DNA of 64,000 nucleotides from Curtobacterium sp. MCBA15_009 (GCF_001864895.1 NZ_MJGO01000041.1:1-64000); one strand, 5' to 3'; shown: positions 43,810 through 53,195, counted from the stretch's first letter. Notes: generated from the letters alone by a model not told the origin. A program made the numbers and translations.

Positions 43810-45528
43810 ATGCGAAAGAGGATCAAGGGCATCGGTGTGCTCGCCACCGCGGCGGCTGCCGTCGTCGTCCTGGCCGGCTGCTCCGGCGGCGGGAGTGCTG
43901 GCAACAGCAGCTCCCCGGTCGCCGAGTCGTCGCTGAAGTCGACGGGTTGGACCGTCGCGGACCGCGCCGACGTCAAGGACGGCGGGTCCATCACCCTGCC
44001 GATCGACTCGGCTCCGGCCAACTGGCAGCTGCTCAACCTGGACTCGGGGACCGTGGACGACACCACGATCTCGCAGACCTACCTGCCGAGCTTCATCCAG
44101 TTCAAGGAGAACGGCGAGTGGGAGGCGAACAAGGACTACGTCGACTCGATCGAGCTGACGAAGGACTCCCCGCAGACCGTCGAGATCAAGATCAACCCGA
44201 AGGCCGTCTGGTCCGACGGGACGCCGCTGTCCGCGAAGGACGTCATCGCCAACTGGAAGGCGCTGAACGGCTCGGACAAGGCCTTCGCACCGCTGGCCAC
44301 CAACGTCTGGGAGGACGTCGACTCGGTCAAGCAGGGCTCCGACGAGCGTGACGTCATCGTCACCTTCTCGAAGACGAACGCCGACTGGGCGAGCGTCTTC
44401 ACCGCGATCTACCCGTACTGGGCGGTCGACACCCCCGACCACTTCAACAAGGCGTGGGCCAAGGGCCCCTACGAGGCCGACGGCAAGACGTACGTGTCCG
44501 GTGGCCCGTACATCCTGAAGTCCTTCGACGCCAACGGCGGCGTCGTGACCTTCGAGAAGAACAGCAAGTGGTGGGGCGACCCGGGCAAGCTCGACACCAT
44601 CGTCTTCAAGACGGTGTCGCGTGACGGTGTCGCGCAGGCCTACGGCAACAAGGAGCTCGACGCGTTCAACCTGAACGGCAGCGCCGACAACTTCAAGACC
44701 GCCAACTCGCGCTCCGACTCGAAGATCGAGCGCTCGCTCGGCACCACGCAGCGTCAGATCACGCTGAACGGCACCTCGGACGTCTTCAAGGACCAGGAGG
44801 TCCGTCAGGCCTTCGCGCAGGCCATCAACCGCAAGGTGCTGGCCCAGGCCATCCTGTCCCCGGTCAAGAGCCCCGGTGACGTCCTGAACAACCTGACGTT
44901 CCTGCCCGGTCAGAAGGGCTACGAGGACGACGTGACGAGCGTCTACGGCTACGACACCGCCAAGGCGAAGAAGAAGCTTGAGGACGCCGGCTACACGATC
45001 GGCTCCGACGGCTACGCCACGAAGGGCGGCAAGGCGCTCGAGGTCCGCTTCGTGATCCCGTCGGACAACCCGAACTCGGCCAACGTCGCGCAGCTCGTGC
45101 AGCAGCAGACGAAGGCGGCCGGCTTCAAGGTCACCATCGACACCGTCCCGACGGACGACTTCTTCACGAAGTACATCACCACGACGACGCGTGACTTCGA
45201 CGCCACGTACTTCGCGTGGCAGGGCACGCCGTTCCCGATCTCGTCGCTGAAGTCGATCTACTACCCCGCCGACGCCGGTCAGAACTACACCGGTGTCACC
45301 GACGACTCGCTCGGCGAGGCCTGGGACACCGCCAACGGTGAGCTCGACCCCGACGCGCGCATCAAGGACGCGCAGGAGATCGACAAGAAGATCGTCGCCG
45401 TCGCCGGCACCATCCCGCTGTTCGCCGAGCCCTACGCCTGGGGGGTGCGGAAGGACCTGGTGAACTACGGTCCCTCGCAGTTCCAGCAGTCCTCGGTGAA
45501 GTGGCAGGACGTGGGTTACACCAAGTAG
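43810..45528 (+). CDS. Peptide ABC transporter substrate-binding lipoprotein
   Basis: 572-residue SBP_bac_5 lipoprotein. Signal MRKRIKGIGVLATAAAAVVV and lipobox LAGCSG with Cys24. Body: GGSITLPIDSAPANWQLLN, SYVSGGPYILKSFDANGG and FVIPSDNPNSANVAQLVQQQ. Binds peptides or similar solutes outside the membrane and feeds the left-running permease/ATPase genes. Its sequence differs clearly from the protein at 33209, so the two transporters should have different specificity. Confidence 0.88.
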   Translation: MRKRIKGIGVLATAAAAVVVLAGCSGGGSAGNSSSPVAESSLKSTGWTVADRADVKDGGSITLPIDSAPANWQLLNLDSGTVDDTTISQTYLPSFIQFKENGEWEANKDYVDSIELTKDSPQTVEIKINPKAVWSDGTPLSAKDVIANWKALNGSDKAFAPLATNVWEDVDSVKQGSDERDVIVTFSKTNADWASVFTAIYPYWAVDTPDHFNKAWAKGPYEADGKTYVSGGPYILKSFDANGGVVTFEKNSKWWGDPGKLDTIVFKTVSRDGVAQAYGNKELDAFNLNGSADNFKTANSRSDSKIERSLGTTQRQITLNGTSDVFKDQEVRQAFAQAINRKVLAQAILSPVKSPGDVLNNLTFLPGQKGYEDDVTSVYGYDTAKAKKKLEDAGYTIGSDGYATKGGKALEVRFVIPSDNPNSANVAQLVQQQTKAAGFKVTIDTVPTDDFFTKYITTTTRDFDATYFAWQGTPFPISSLKSIYYPADAGQNYTGVTDDSLGEAWDTANGELDPDARIKDAQEIDKKIVAVAGTIPLFAEPYAWGVRKDLVNYGPSQFQQSSVKWQDVGYTK

Positions 45529-45550
45529 CCACCGGTCGCACGACCCGCGA

Positions 45551-45586
45551 CGACACCCCCGACGTCACACGACGTCGGGGGTGTCG
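45551..45586. terminator. Bidirectional hairpin terminator
   Basis: CGACACCCCCGACGTC-ACAC-GACGTCGGGGGTGTCG, a perfect 16-bp stem with a 4-base loop, right after the binding-protein stop and facing the PH-domain gene. Confidence 0.9.
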
Positions 45587-45601
45587 TTCGTCGTCGGGCA
45601 C

Positions 45602-46162
45602 TCACAGCCGTGCCGCGGCGAGGGACGCCGCGACGCCGAGCACCACGAGCGCCAGGACGGTCCAGCCGTGGACGCGGTGCGTGATCGGCGCAGCCGTCAC
45701 GGTCGCCGGGGGCGGGCCGTCCTGACGGACCGGTGCGGGTACCCGGGCCCGGATGCGCGCGGCCGCAGCGTCGACGTCGAGGCGATCCGTGCCTCCCGAC
45801 CGGGCGTCGGTCCCCGTCCCGAGCACGGCGAGCCGCGCCGTCGGACGGGTGGCGATCCAGACGCGGCGGACGCCCTCGCCGGTCACCACCTCGATACCGT
45901 ACTTCGTCCGCACGTCCGTGATGCGTGACCACGTGACCTCGCTCGTGCGCCGGACGTCCACGATGCGCAGTGCGTCGGGCGTGAGCTCGAGCCGCGGGCG
46001 CCAGAGCGCCGCCCACGCGACGAACGCGACGCAGGTGCTCGGGACCGGGGCGAGCCAGGGGGAGCCGCCACCGACCAGCGCGAGCGGGACCATGACGACG
46101 GCCACGACCCACAGGACGACGGCCAGTCGGCGGAGACCCAGGGCGACGATCGTGGTGTGCAC
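45602..46162 (-). CDS. PH-domain-like membrane protein
   Basis: 186-residue protein. Helices about residues 10-30 and 34-52, then a PH-like segment RLELTPDALRIVDVRRTSEV and WSRITDVRTKYGIEVVTGEG, ending with a single C-terminal helix 165-182. The architecture matches the bPH proteins of actinobacteria. GTG start at 46162, with TAGCCT 6 bases upstream (leaderless type). Convergent with the SBP gene at the hairpin. Function unknown. It is similar in plan to the protein at 38732. Confidence 0.72.
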   Translation of the reverse strand: MHTTIVALGLRRLAVVLWVVAVVMVPLALVGGGSPWLAPVPSTCVAFVAWAALWRPRLELTPDALRIVDVRRTSEVTWSRITDVRTKYGIEVVTGEGVRRVWIATRPTARLAVLGTGTDARSGGTDRLDVDAAAARIRARVPAPVRQDGPPPATVTAAPITHRVHGWTVLALVVLGVAASLAAARL

Positions 46163-46388
46163 CGGACGAGGCTACGAGATGCCTCCCCGGGAACGCCCGG
46201 GGAGCGGGTGTGACACACCGGCGCGTACCTCCGGACGACCCGATTCCCCGGGGAGGCAGATCCAGTTCGGACCGCTCGTAGACGTCAATGGTCACCGCCC
46301 CCAGTTCGGGTGTCAACACCCCACGGGCACCGATTCCGGGATGGCCACGCCGGACGGTGCGCGATCCGGCCGACGGGCCGCGTGCCGG

Positions 46389-46868
46389 TCAGGCGACGAG
46401 GAGCTCCACCTGGTGGCGGATCGCCTCAGCCTTCGGGAACCGCAGGCCGACCAGCCCGACGTGCCGCCAGCGCACGAGTCCGTCCGGGCCGATGACGAAC
46501 ACCGAGCGGCGCAGCGGCAACCCTGGCGCGTTGACCCCGTACGCGCGGACGACCTCGCCGCTCGTGTCGCTCAGCAGGGGGAAGGTGAGCGACGAGCCGC
46601 GGGCGAAGGCCTCGTGCGAGTCGAGCGCCTGCGGGCTGATGCCCCACACGACGGCGCCGAGGTCGGCGAAGTCGTCGAGCTCCTCCTGGTAGCTGCAGAG
46701 CTGCGCGGTGCAGACCGGGGTGGCGTCGCCGGGGTAGAACGCGAGCACGAGGGGACGGCCGACGACGGACGACCGCGAGTACTCGTCGTCCGCCCGCACG
46801 CCACCGCGCACGATCATGCCGGGCAGGGTGAAGTCCGGTGCGGGCTCGCCGACGGCGGGGATGCTCAT
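46389..46868 (-). CDS. Peroxiredoxin (Bcp/AhpC-TSA family)
   Basis: 159-residue thiol peroxidase. FTLPGMIVRGGVRADDEYSR is the N-terminal substrate fold; DATPVCTAQLCSYQEEL contains Cys53 and Cys58, which fits an atypical 2-Cys Bcp-type pair, with Cys53 the peroxidatic one. Reduces peroxides in the cytosol with thioredoxin-like donors. TACCGT 6 bases before the ATG indicates leaderless expression. The 226-base gap before the PH gene at 46162 holds no clear frame. Confidence 0.88.
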   Translation of the reverse strand: MSIPAVGEPAPDFTLPGMIVRGGVRADDEYSRSSVVGRPLVLAFYPGDATPVCTAQLCSYQEELDDFADLGAVVWGISPQALDSHEAFARGSSLTFPLLSDTSGEVVRAYGVNAPGLPLRRSVFVIGPDGLVRWRHVGLVGLRFPKAEAIRHQVELLVA

Positions 46869-46989
46869 GCGCTCACGGTAGGGGTGCCGGACGGGTACGT
46901 CCCCTCGGCGCGCTGGACGGACACCGTGGATGCGCTCAGGGTCGCCCGTGGGTGCACCGGTGCACGGGCGCGCGTGCTCGGGCGGGCGC

Positions 46990-47739
46990 TCAGCTGAAGA
47001 GCTGCGGGAACGCGTGCGCCACCCAGGGGTAGCCGACGAACACCACTGCGTCGAGCAGGCAGTGCGTGACGACGAGCGGCAGCAGTCGCCCCCACTTCGT
47101 GTAGATCCACCCGAACACGATCCCCATCACCGCGTTCCCGACGAACGCGCCGAAGCCCTGGTACAGGTGGTAGCTGCCCCGCAGCACCGCCGTCGACAGG
47201 ATCACTTGCCACCGGCCCCACCCGAGGTCGCCGAGCCGGGCGTACAGGTACCCGATGACGATCACCTCCTCCTGCAGGCCGGACCGGACCGCGGACAGCA
47301 GCAGGACGGGCACCGTCCACCAGTAGGAGTTGAGCGCCGCCGGGTCGACCGCCACCGTGATGCCGAGCGCACGCCCCGCGAAGTACAGGGCGAGGCCGGG
47401 GACCCCGATGCAGAGGGCGATGAGCGCCGGCCCGCCGAGGTCCGGCTTCACGCGGAACCGGTCGATCCCGAGCCGACCGAGGTGCGGGCGCGACGAGCTC
47501 CAGAGCAGGTAGCAGACGAGCGCCACCGGGGCCAGGTCCACCGCGATCCCGAGCAGCTGCCGCGCCAGGTCGACGTACTGCACCGTCGTCGACGAGGTGT
47601 TGAGGGCCGTGGACTGCTCGCCGAGCGGGGTCGGCTGCGACAGGTCGTCGATGATCTGCAGGATCGAGTACAACGCGCTGCCACCGAGTGAGAGCAGGAG
47701 CACGATCGTGATCTCGACCCACGTTCGCCGTCGGCTCAT
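46990..47739 (-). CDS. CPBP-family intramembrane metalloprotease
   Basis: 249-residue membrane protein with about seven helices, homologous to Rce1/CAAX protease relatives. Motif 1 is QEEVIVIGYL; the Arg of the usual EExxxR is replaced by Ile. Motif 2 is in RGSYHLYQG (His), motif 3 in NAVMGIVFGWI and motif 4 in THCLLD (His). The start at 47739 is set by MSRRRTWVEITIV; longer frames are spurious. The gene is divergent from typA. The substrate is unknown. Confidence 0.75.
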   Translation of the reverse strand: MSRRRTWVEITIVLLLSLGGSALYSILQIIDDLSQPTPLGEQSTALNTSSTTVQYVDLARQLLGIAVDLAPVALVCYLLWSSSRPHLGRLGIDRFRVKPDLGGPALIALCIGVPGLALYFAGRALGITVAVDPAALNSYWWTVPVLLLSAVRSGLQEEVIVIGYLYARLGDLGWGRWQVILSTAVLRGSYHLYQGFGAFVGNAVMGIVFGWIYTKWGRLLPLVVTHCLLDAVVFVGYPWVAHAFPQLFS

Positions 47740-47860
47740 GCCCTGTACTCCTGTCGATTGCGAACTACCGGTAGACTGGCGTGTCGGGCGTTCTGCCCAC
47801 GGGTGCGGTGCTGTCAAGTCGCTGGCCCGACACTCACCCAGAAATCGAAGGATGTCCTGT

Positions 47861-49783
47861 ATGGCGCTCGCCACCCGGTCCGACCTGCGCAACGTCGCCA
47901 TCGTGGCACACGTCGACCACGGCAAGACCACCCTCGTCGACGCGATGCTCACGCAGACGAACTCGTTCGACGCCCACTTCGAGGGCGAGGACCGGATGAT
48001 GGACTCGAACGACCTCGAGCGCGAGAAGGGGATCACGATCCTCGCGAAGAACACCTCGGTGCTCTACAACGGGAAGCACGCGACCGAGTTCGGCTCCGAC
48101 GGTCCCATCACCATCAACGTGATCGACACCCCCGGCCACGCCGACTTCGGTGGCGAGGTCGAGCGCGGTCTGTCCATGGTCGACGGTGTCGTCCTGCTCG
48201 TCGACGCGTCCGAGGGCCCGCTGCCCCAGACCCGCTTCGTGCTCCGCAAGGCGCTCGCCGCGAAGCTCCCGGTGATCCTGCTCGTCAACAAGACGGACCG
48301 CCCCGACTCCCGCATCGACGAGGTCGTCTCCGAGTCGCAGGACCTGCTCCTCGGCCTGGCGTCCGACCTGTCGGACGAGGTCGACGACCTCGACCTCGAC
48401 GCGATCCTCGACGTCCCCGTGGTCTACGCCTCGGGTCGCGCCGGTGCCGCGTCGCGCAACAAGCCGGCCGACGGCTCGCTGCCCGACAACGAGGACCTCG
48501 AGCCGCTGTTCGAGGCCATCCTGCAGCACGTCCCCGCGCCGAAGTACGACGACCAGCACCCGCTGCAGGCCCACGTCACCAACCTCGACGCGTCGCCGTT
48601 CCTCGGCCGCCTCGCGCTGCTCCGCATCTTCCACGGCACGATGAAGAAGGGCCAGACGGTCGCGTGGGTCAAGCACGACGGCACCGTCGCGAACGCCCGC
48701 ATCACCGAGCTCCTCATCACCAAGGCGCTCGAGCGCTACCCGGCCGAGTCGGCGGGCCCCGGTGACATCGTCGCCGTCGCCGGCTTCGACACGATCACCA
48801 TCGGTGAGACCCTGACCGACCCCGAGGACGTCCGCCCGCTGCCGACCATCACGGTCGACGACCCGGCGATCTCGATGACGATCGGCACGAACACCAGCCC
48901 GCTCGTCGGCAAGGTCAAGGGCCACAAGCTGACCGCCCGCATGGTCAAGGAGCGCCTCGACCGCGAGCTCATCGGCAACGTCTCGCTCAAGGTCCTCGAC
49001 ATCGGTCGTCCGGACGCCTGGGAGGTCCAGGGCCGTGGTGAGCTCGCGCTCGCCATCCTGGTCGAGCAGATGCGTCGCGAGGGCTTCGAGCTCACCGTCG
49101 GCAAGCCGCAGGTCGTCACGAAGCGTGACGAGAACGGCAAGCTGCAGGAGCCGTACGAGCACATGACGATCGACACGCCGGAGGAGTACCTCGGCGCGAT
49201 CACGCAGCTCATGGCCGCCCGCAAGGGCCGCATGGAGAACATGACGAACCACGGCACCGGCTGGGTGCGCATGGAGTTCATCGTCCCGTCGCGCGGCCTC
49301 ATCGGCTTCCGCACGTCGTTCCTGACCGAGACCCGCGGCACCGGCATCGCGAACGCGATCTCGCACGGCTACGACGAGTGGGCCGGCCCGATCCAGACCC
49401 GCATCAACGGCTCGATCGTGTCCGACCGCTCGGGCGTCGTCACGCCGTTCGCCATCACGAACCTCCAGGAGCGGATGACGTTCTTCGTCAACCCGACCGA
49501 AGAGGTCTACGAGGGCATGGTCATCGGCGAGAACTCGCGCGCCGACGACATGGACGTCAACATCACGAAGGAGAAGAAGCTCACGAACATGCGTTCGGCG
49601 AACGCCGACTCCTTCGAGTCGATGACGCCGTCGCGCCAGCTCTCCCTCGAGGAGTGCCTGGAGTTCGCGCGCGAGGACGAGTGCGTCGAGGTCACCCCCG
49701 ACGCCGTCCGCATCCGCAAGGTCGAGCTCGACGCGCAGGCCCGCCAGCGCTCGTACGCCCGCCTGAAGCGCCAGGACGCGTAA
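47861..49783 (+). CDS. typA: Translational GTPase TypA/BipA
   Basis: 640-residue ribosome-associated GTPase, close to the usual length of about 610. Seen: P-loop AHVDHGKTT near residue 15, EREKGITI, DTPGHADFGGE, LVNKTDRPDSR, then domain II, and the C-terminal TypA-specific domain (SRGLIGFRTSFLTET, ENSRADDMDVNITKEKKLTN). Binds near the 50S subunit and helps assembly and stress response. GAAGGA lies 9 bases before the ATG. Divergent from the CPBP gene. Confidence 0.96.
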   Translation: MALATRSDLRNVAIVAHVDHGKTTLVDAMLTQTNSFDAHFEGEDRMMDSNDLEREKGITILAKNTSVLYNGKHATEFGSDGPITINVIDTPGHADFGGEVERGLSMVDGVVLLVDASEGPLPQTRFVLRKALAAKLPVILLVNKTDRPDSRIDEVVSESQDLLLGLASDLSDEVDDLDLDAILDVPVVYASGRAGAASRNKPADGSLPDNEDLEPLFEAILQHVPAPKYDDQHPLQAHVTNLDASPFLGRLALLRIFHGTMKKGQTVAWVKHDGTVANARITELLITKALERYPAESAGPGDIVAVAGFDTITIGETLTDPEDVRPLPTITVDDPAISMTIGTNTSPLVGKVKGHKLTARMVKERLDRELIGNVSLKVLDIGRPDAWEVQGRGELALAILVEQMRREGFELTVGKPQVVTKRDENGKLQEPYEHMTIDTPEEYLGAITQLMAARKGRMENMTNHGTGWVRMEFIVPSRGLIGFRTSFLTETRGTGIANAISHGYDEWAGPIQTRINGSIVSDRSGVVTPFAITNLQERMTFFVNPTEEVYEGMVIGENSRADDMDVNITKEKKLTNMRSANADSFESMTPSRQLSLEECLEFAREDECVEVTPDAVRIRKVELDAQARQRSYARLKRQDA

Positions 49784-49826
49784 GCACCAGCGCGAGCGAC
49801 ACCCGGGAGGCCCGTCCTCCGTCCGA

Positions 49827-49859
49827 CGGTCCGGTCACCTGCAACAGGTGGCCGGGCCG
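49827..49859 (+). terminator. Terminator downstream of typA
   Basis: CGGTCCGGTCACCTG-CAA-CAGGTGGCCGGGCCG, 15 pairs with two G-T wobbles, 44 bases after the stop. Confidence 0.65.
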
Positions 49860-49882
49860 TTCGCGGTTGTACCGTGGTCAGC

Positions 49883-51082
49883 GTGACTCTCGACCTGCTC
49901 TCGATCTACCAGGACCTGCACGCCCACCCGGAGCTCGGCTTCCAGGAGCACCGCACCGCCGGTGTCATCACTGCGAAGCTCGCCGAGATCGGCGGGATCG
50001 AGGTGACGACGGGCGTCGGCGGCACCGGTGTCGTCGGTGTCGTGTCGAACGGCGAGGGCCCCGTGGTCTGGCTGCGTGCCGACATGGACGGCCTGCCGGT
50101 GCAGGAGCGCACCGGACTGCCCTACGCGAGCGAGCACCGCGGCACCGACGAGGACGGCAAGGACGTCCCGACGATGCACGCCTGCGGCCACGACATCCAC
50201 GTCACGTGGCTGCTCGGCACGTTGGAGCGCCTGGTGGCGTCCACGGGGGACTGGCGCGGCACGGTCGTCGCCGTGTTCCAGCCCGCGGAAGAAGTGATCT
50301 CCGGCGCCCGGGCGATGGTCGAGGACGGCCTGGCCGACCGGTTCCCGAAGCCCGACGTCGTGCTCGGTCAGCACTCCGCCCCGGCACCCGTCGGCATCGT
50401 CGCGGTCGGCACCGGACCCGTGATGGCCTCGAGCGACCGGCTCACCGTCACGTTCAACGGCCGGGGCGCGCACGGCTCGGCGCCGCAGGCGTCGCTCGAC
50501 CCGATCGTCACCGCGGCCTCGGCCGTGGTGCGACTGCAGACCGTCGTCGCACGCGAGGTCTCGCCCAGCGACGCCGGCGTCGTCACCGTCGGCAGCTTCC
50601 ACGCCGGCACCCGGGCGAACATCATCCCCGACCAGGCCGTCATCGAGATCTCGACGCGTGCCCGCAACGAGGAGACCCGCGCGCGCATCATCGCCTCGAT
50701 CGAGCGCATCGTGCGGGCCGAGAGCACCGCGGGTGGCCTGCCCGAGCCGACGATCACCCGCGCGCCGGGCGCCGAGGTGACGGTGAACGACGCCGAGGCC
50801 GCCGCCCGGGTGCTCGAGGCGGTCCGCGCCGTGGTGCCCGGGGCCCGCGACCTGGAGATCGGGCTCGCCATGGCGTCGGAGGACGTCGGCCAGCTCGCCA
50901 CCGCTGCCGGGGCGCCGCTCGTGTACTGGTTCACGGGCATCACCGACCCGGAGCTCTTCCGCCGCGGCGCGGACATCCCGAGCAACCACTCGCCGTTCTA
51001 CGCCCCGCAGGCCGAGACCGCGATCCCCGTCGGGGTCGACGCCCTCGTGGCCGCCACCCGCGCGTACGTCGGGGAGCGCTGA
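49883..51082 (+). CDS. M20 family amidohydrolase
   Basis: 399-residue zinc-dependent peptidase-family hydrolase (IAA-amino-acid/aminoacylase type). Metal-binding segments: WLRADMDGLPV, MHACGHDIHV, QPAEEVISGA with the Glu pair, and GQHSAPAPVG. The lid/dimer domain VTFNGRGAHGSAPQ occupies the middle. Hydrolyses N-acyl amino acids or similar amides. The GTG at 49883 is preferred over 49874 because TACCGT is 7 bases ahead, the usual leaderless spacing here. Confidence 0.88.
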   Translation: MTLDLLSIYQDLHAHPELGFQEHRTAGVITAKLAEIGGIEVTTGVGGTGVVGVVSNGEGPVVWLRADMDGLPVQERTGLPYASEHRGTDEDGKDVPTMHACGHDIHVTWLLGTLERLVASTGDWRGTVVAVFQPAEEVISGARAMVEDGLADRFPKPDVVLGQHSAPAPVGIVAVGTGPVMASSDRLTVTFNGRGAHGSAPQASLDPIVTAASAVVRLQTVVAREVSPSDAGVVTVGSFHAGTRANIIPDQAVIEISTRARNEETRARIIASIERIVRAESTAGGLPEPTITRAPGAEVTVNDAEAAARVLEAVRAVVPGARDLEIGLAMASEDVGQLATAAGAPLVYWFTGITDPELFRRGADIPSNHSPFYAPQAETAIPVGVDALVAATRAYVGER

Positions 51083-51404
51083 GGGCTCGGCGCCCTCGTC
51101 CGCGTCGGGGCTGCGCTGCGCGCGTGGTCCGCTCGTGCTCCATGCCGCCTCGACGGACGCGGTGAGCGCGCGTTCCGTCCCATCGCACGCGGCATGGGAA
51201 GCAGATCCGCGCGTCGGAGGCCAGACCAACCGCCCTCCTACGCGCGGTTCTGCTTCCCACGCGCGGTTCTGCTTCCCACGCGCGGAACGGCCACCCGCGC
51301 GCGGGAGGGCTGACCACGCGAGCGGGTAGAACCGGCCACCGCGCGGCAGGACGTTCCCAGGGGACTCACGCCGGGCCTCCCGGATGCTCCGTTACGGTCG
51401 CGAC
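51083..51404. repeat. Repeat-rich intergenic region
   Basis: 322 bases with no credible gene. A 19-base unit ACGCGCGGTTCTGCTTCCC occurs twice in tandem (51240-51258, 51259-51277), and its inverted copy GGGAAGCAGATCCGCGCGT lies at 51196-51214, so a stem with a 25-base loop can form. GGGAGGGCTGACCACGCG follows. TACGGT near 51393 is the likely -10 of the next gene. Confidence 0.65.
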
Positions 51405-51956
51405 ATGCGTTCTCTCCGTACCCCGCTGATCGCCGCCGTCGCTGCCGGCATCGCCCTGGCCGGACTCACCGGGTGCTCGTCCGAAGCGGTGCGCCAGGCC
51501 ACCGACCTCGGTTCCTCGGTCGCGTCCGACGTGGCCGAGGGCGTGCGGGGCATCGACGGGGCTGCCATCCAGGACGGCATGTCCCAGGTGGCGGGCGGCA
51601 TCGACGGTGCGCTCGACACGGCGCTCAAGGGTGCGGACGTGACCTCGGACGGCAAGGTGCCGGACGGGTTCCCGTCGGCCGGGGTGCCGCTCGTCGACGG
51701 CACCGTCCTCGGCGGGGGAGCGGGGCCGAACGGTTCCGGCTGGGTCGTGCAGGTCCGCGCTGCGTCCGTCGACGACTTCACCGCCGCGGCGCAGCAGCTG
51801 GCGGATGCCGGGTTCACCGAGTCCGCGAAGCGAGCGGACTCGTCGAGCGCGTTCGGTATGTTCCGCAGCGACGGGTACCGCGTCGTGCTCACGTTCTCGG
51901 ACGCCGGGGAGGGCGGCGCGGGAGCGGCCGCGACGTACATCGTCACACCCCGGTAG
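51405..51956 (+). CDS. Small lipoprotein of unknown function
   Basis: 183-residue exported lipoprotein. Signal MRSLRTPLIAAVAAGIALAG followed by the lipobox LTGCSS with Cys24; residues 30-70 form a low-complexity Ala/Gly/Asp segment, residues 80-183 a compact domain (WVVQVRAASVDDFTAAAQQL, YRVVLTFSDAG). No family recognised. The ATG at 51405 follows TACGGT by 6 bases; the ATG at 51384 would add a spurious leader. It precedes the PIG-L gene by 19 bases, so an operon is likely. Confidence 0.68.
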   Translation: MRSLRTPLIAAVAAGIALAGLTGCSSEAVRQATDLGSSVASDVAEGVRGIDGAAIQDGMSQVAGGIDGALDTALKGADVTSDGKVPDGFPSAGVPLVDGTVLGGGAGPNGSGWVVQVRAASVDDFTAAAQQLADAGFTESAKRADSSSAFGMFRSDGYRVVLTFSDAGEGGAGAAATYIVTPR

Positions 51957-51975
51957 TCCCGTACCCTGGGGTGCG

Positions 51976-53160
51976 ATGTCGAAGGCCTCCGTCCCCCGTC
52001 CCGAGCACGTCCTCTTCGTGCACGCCCACCCCGACGACGAGACGCTCTCGTCCGGTGGGACGATCGCCACGCTGCTCGAGCGCGGCGCACGCGTGACCGT
52101 CCTCACCGCGACCCGGGGGGAACGCGGCGAGATGCTCACCGCGCAGCTCGCGCCGCTCGCCGGCGACGGCCCACGGGTCGCCCGGCACCGGGAGACCGAG
52201 ATCGCCGCGGCACTCGCCGCCCTCGGCGGGCCGTCCCACCTGTGGCTCGGCGGGCCTGGTGCGCGCCCGACCGACCTGCCGGAGCGCCGCTACGTCGACT
52301 CCGGCATGCAGTGGGGTCCGGACGGCCGGGCCACCGCGGCGGACGACGCCCCGGCCGACTCGCTCACCGCGGCCGACCTCGGCGAGGTCGTCGACGACGT
52401 CCGCGCGGCGATCCGCTCCACCGGGGCCGACGCCGTCGTGAGCTACGCCGACGACGGCGGGTACGGCCACCCGGACCACGTCCGGGTGCACCACGCCGCG
52501 CGGCACGCCGCCCGGGCCGAGGAGGTCCCGTTCTCGATGATCGTCGACCCGGACGGCGGCGACGCCGACCTGGCCGTCGACGTCCTGCCGGTCCGTGCGA
52601 AGGTCCGCGCCGCCGTCGAGCAGTACCGCTCGCAGGTCACGGTCGACCCCGAGGACCGCGCCGACCCCGGCAGCCTGTCGTGGGTGATGCCGCACGGCGT
52701 CCGGCAGCAGGCCCCCGCGGTCGAGGCGTACCGCTACGACGCCGACCCGGAACCGGCAGCCCCGCAGACCTACGCCGAGATGACCGGCCAGGGCAAGGCG
52801 ACGGCCGTCGTCGTCGCGGTCGTGCTCGGCGCCGTCACGGGCGGCCTCGGCACCGTGACGCACCAGCAGACGGTGGGGTCGTTCCCGATCGGCATGGTGC
52901 TCACCACCCTGATCGTCGTCGGCCTGACCGTCGGCGTCCGGCTCGTCTACCGGTCCCGCGCCATGGTCGCGGCCATCGGCATCGGGGTCATCGTCGCGAC
53001 CCAGGTGATGGTGTCCGTCGGCGGCCAGAGCTCGCCCCTCGTGCTCGCGAACGCCGCCGGGTACGTCTGGACCTTCGCCCCGGCCGTCATCGCCGCGCTC
53101 GTGCTGGCCTGGCCGGACCTGTCCGGGCTGCGGTCACGGACGACCAGCGCCGCCGAGTAG
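51976..53160 (+). CDS. PIG-L deacetylase fused to membrane segments
   Basis: 394-residue protein. Residues about 8-240 are a PIG-L/LmbE zinc deacetylase with AHPDDE at 18-23 and the His motif GYGHPDHVRVHH; it should deacetylate an N-acetylglucosamine-linked small molecule as MshB/BshB do. Residues about 275-395 contain four hydrophobic helices (AVVVAVVLGAVTGG, MVLTTLIVVGLTVG and others), not typical of MshB. So the enzyme is probably membrane-tethered. TACCCT 8 bases before the ATG indicates leaderless expression. Ferredoxin follows 36 bases later. Confidence 0.8.
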   Translation: MSKASVPRPEHVLFVHAHPDDETLSSGGTIATLLERGARVTVLTATRGERGEMLTAQLAPLAGDGPRVARHRETEIAAALAALGGPSHLWLGGPGARPTDLPERRYVDSGMQWGPDGRATAADDAPADSLTAADLGEVVDDVRAAIRSTGADAVVSYADDGGYGHPDHVRVHHAARHAARAEEVPFSMIVDPDGGDADLAVDVLPVRAKVRAAVEQYRSQVTVDPEDRADPGSLSWVMPHGVRQQAPAVEAYRYDADPEPAAPQTYAEMTGQGKATAVVVAVVLGAVTGGLGTVTHQQTVGSFPIGMVLTTLIVVGLTVGVRLVYRSRAMVAAIGIGVIVATQVMVSVGGQSSPLVLANAAGYVWTFAPAVIAALVLAWPDLSGLRSRTTSAAE

Positions 53161-53195
53161 ACTCGGACCCGCTCGTCGAAGGGAGCACCCGAACC

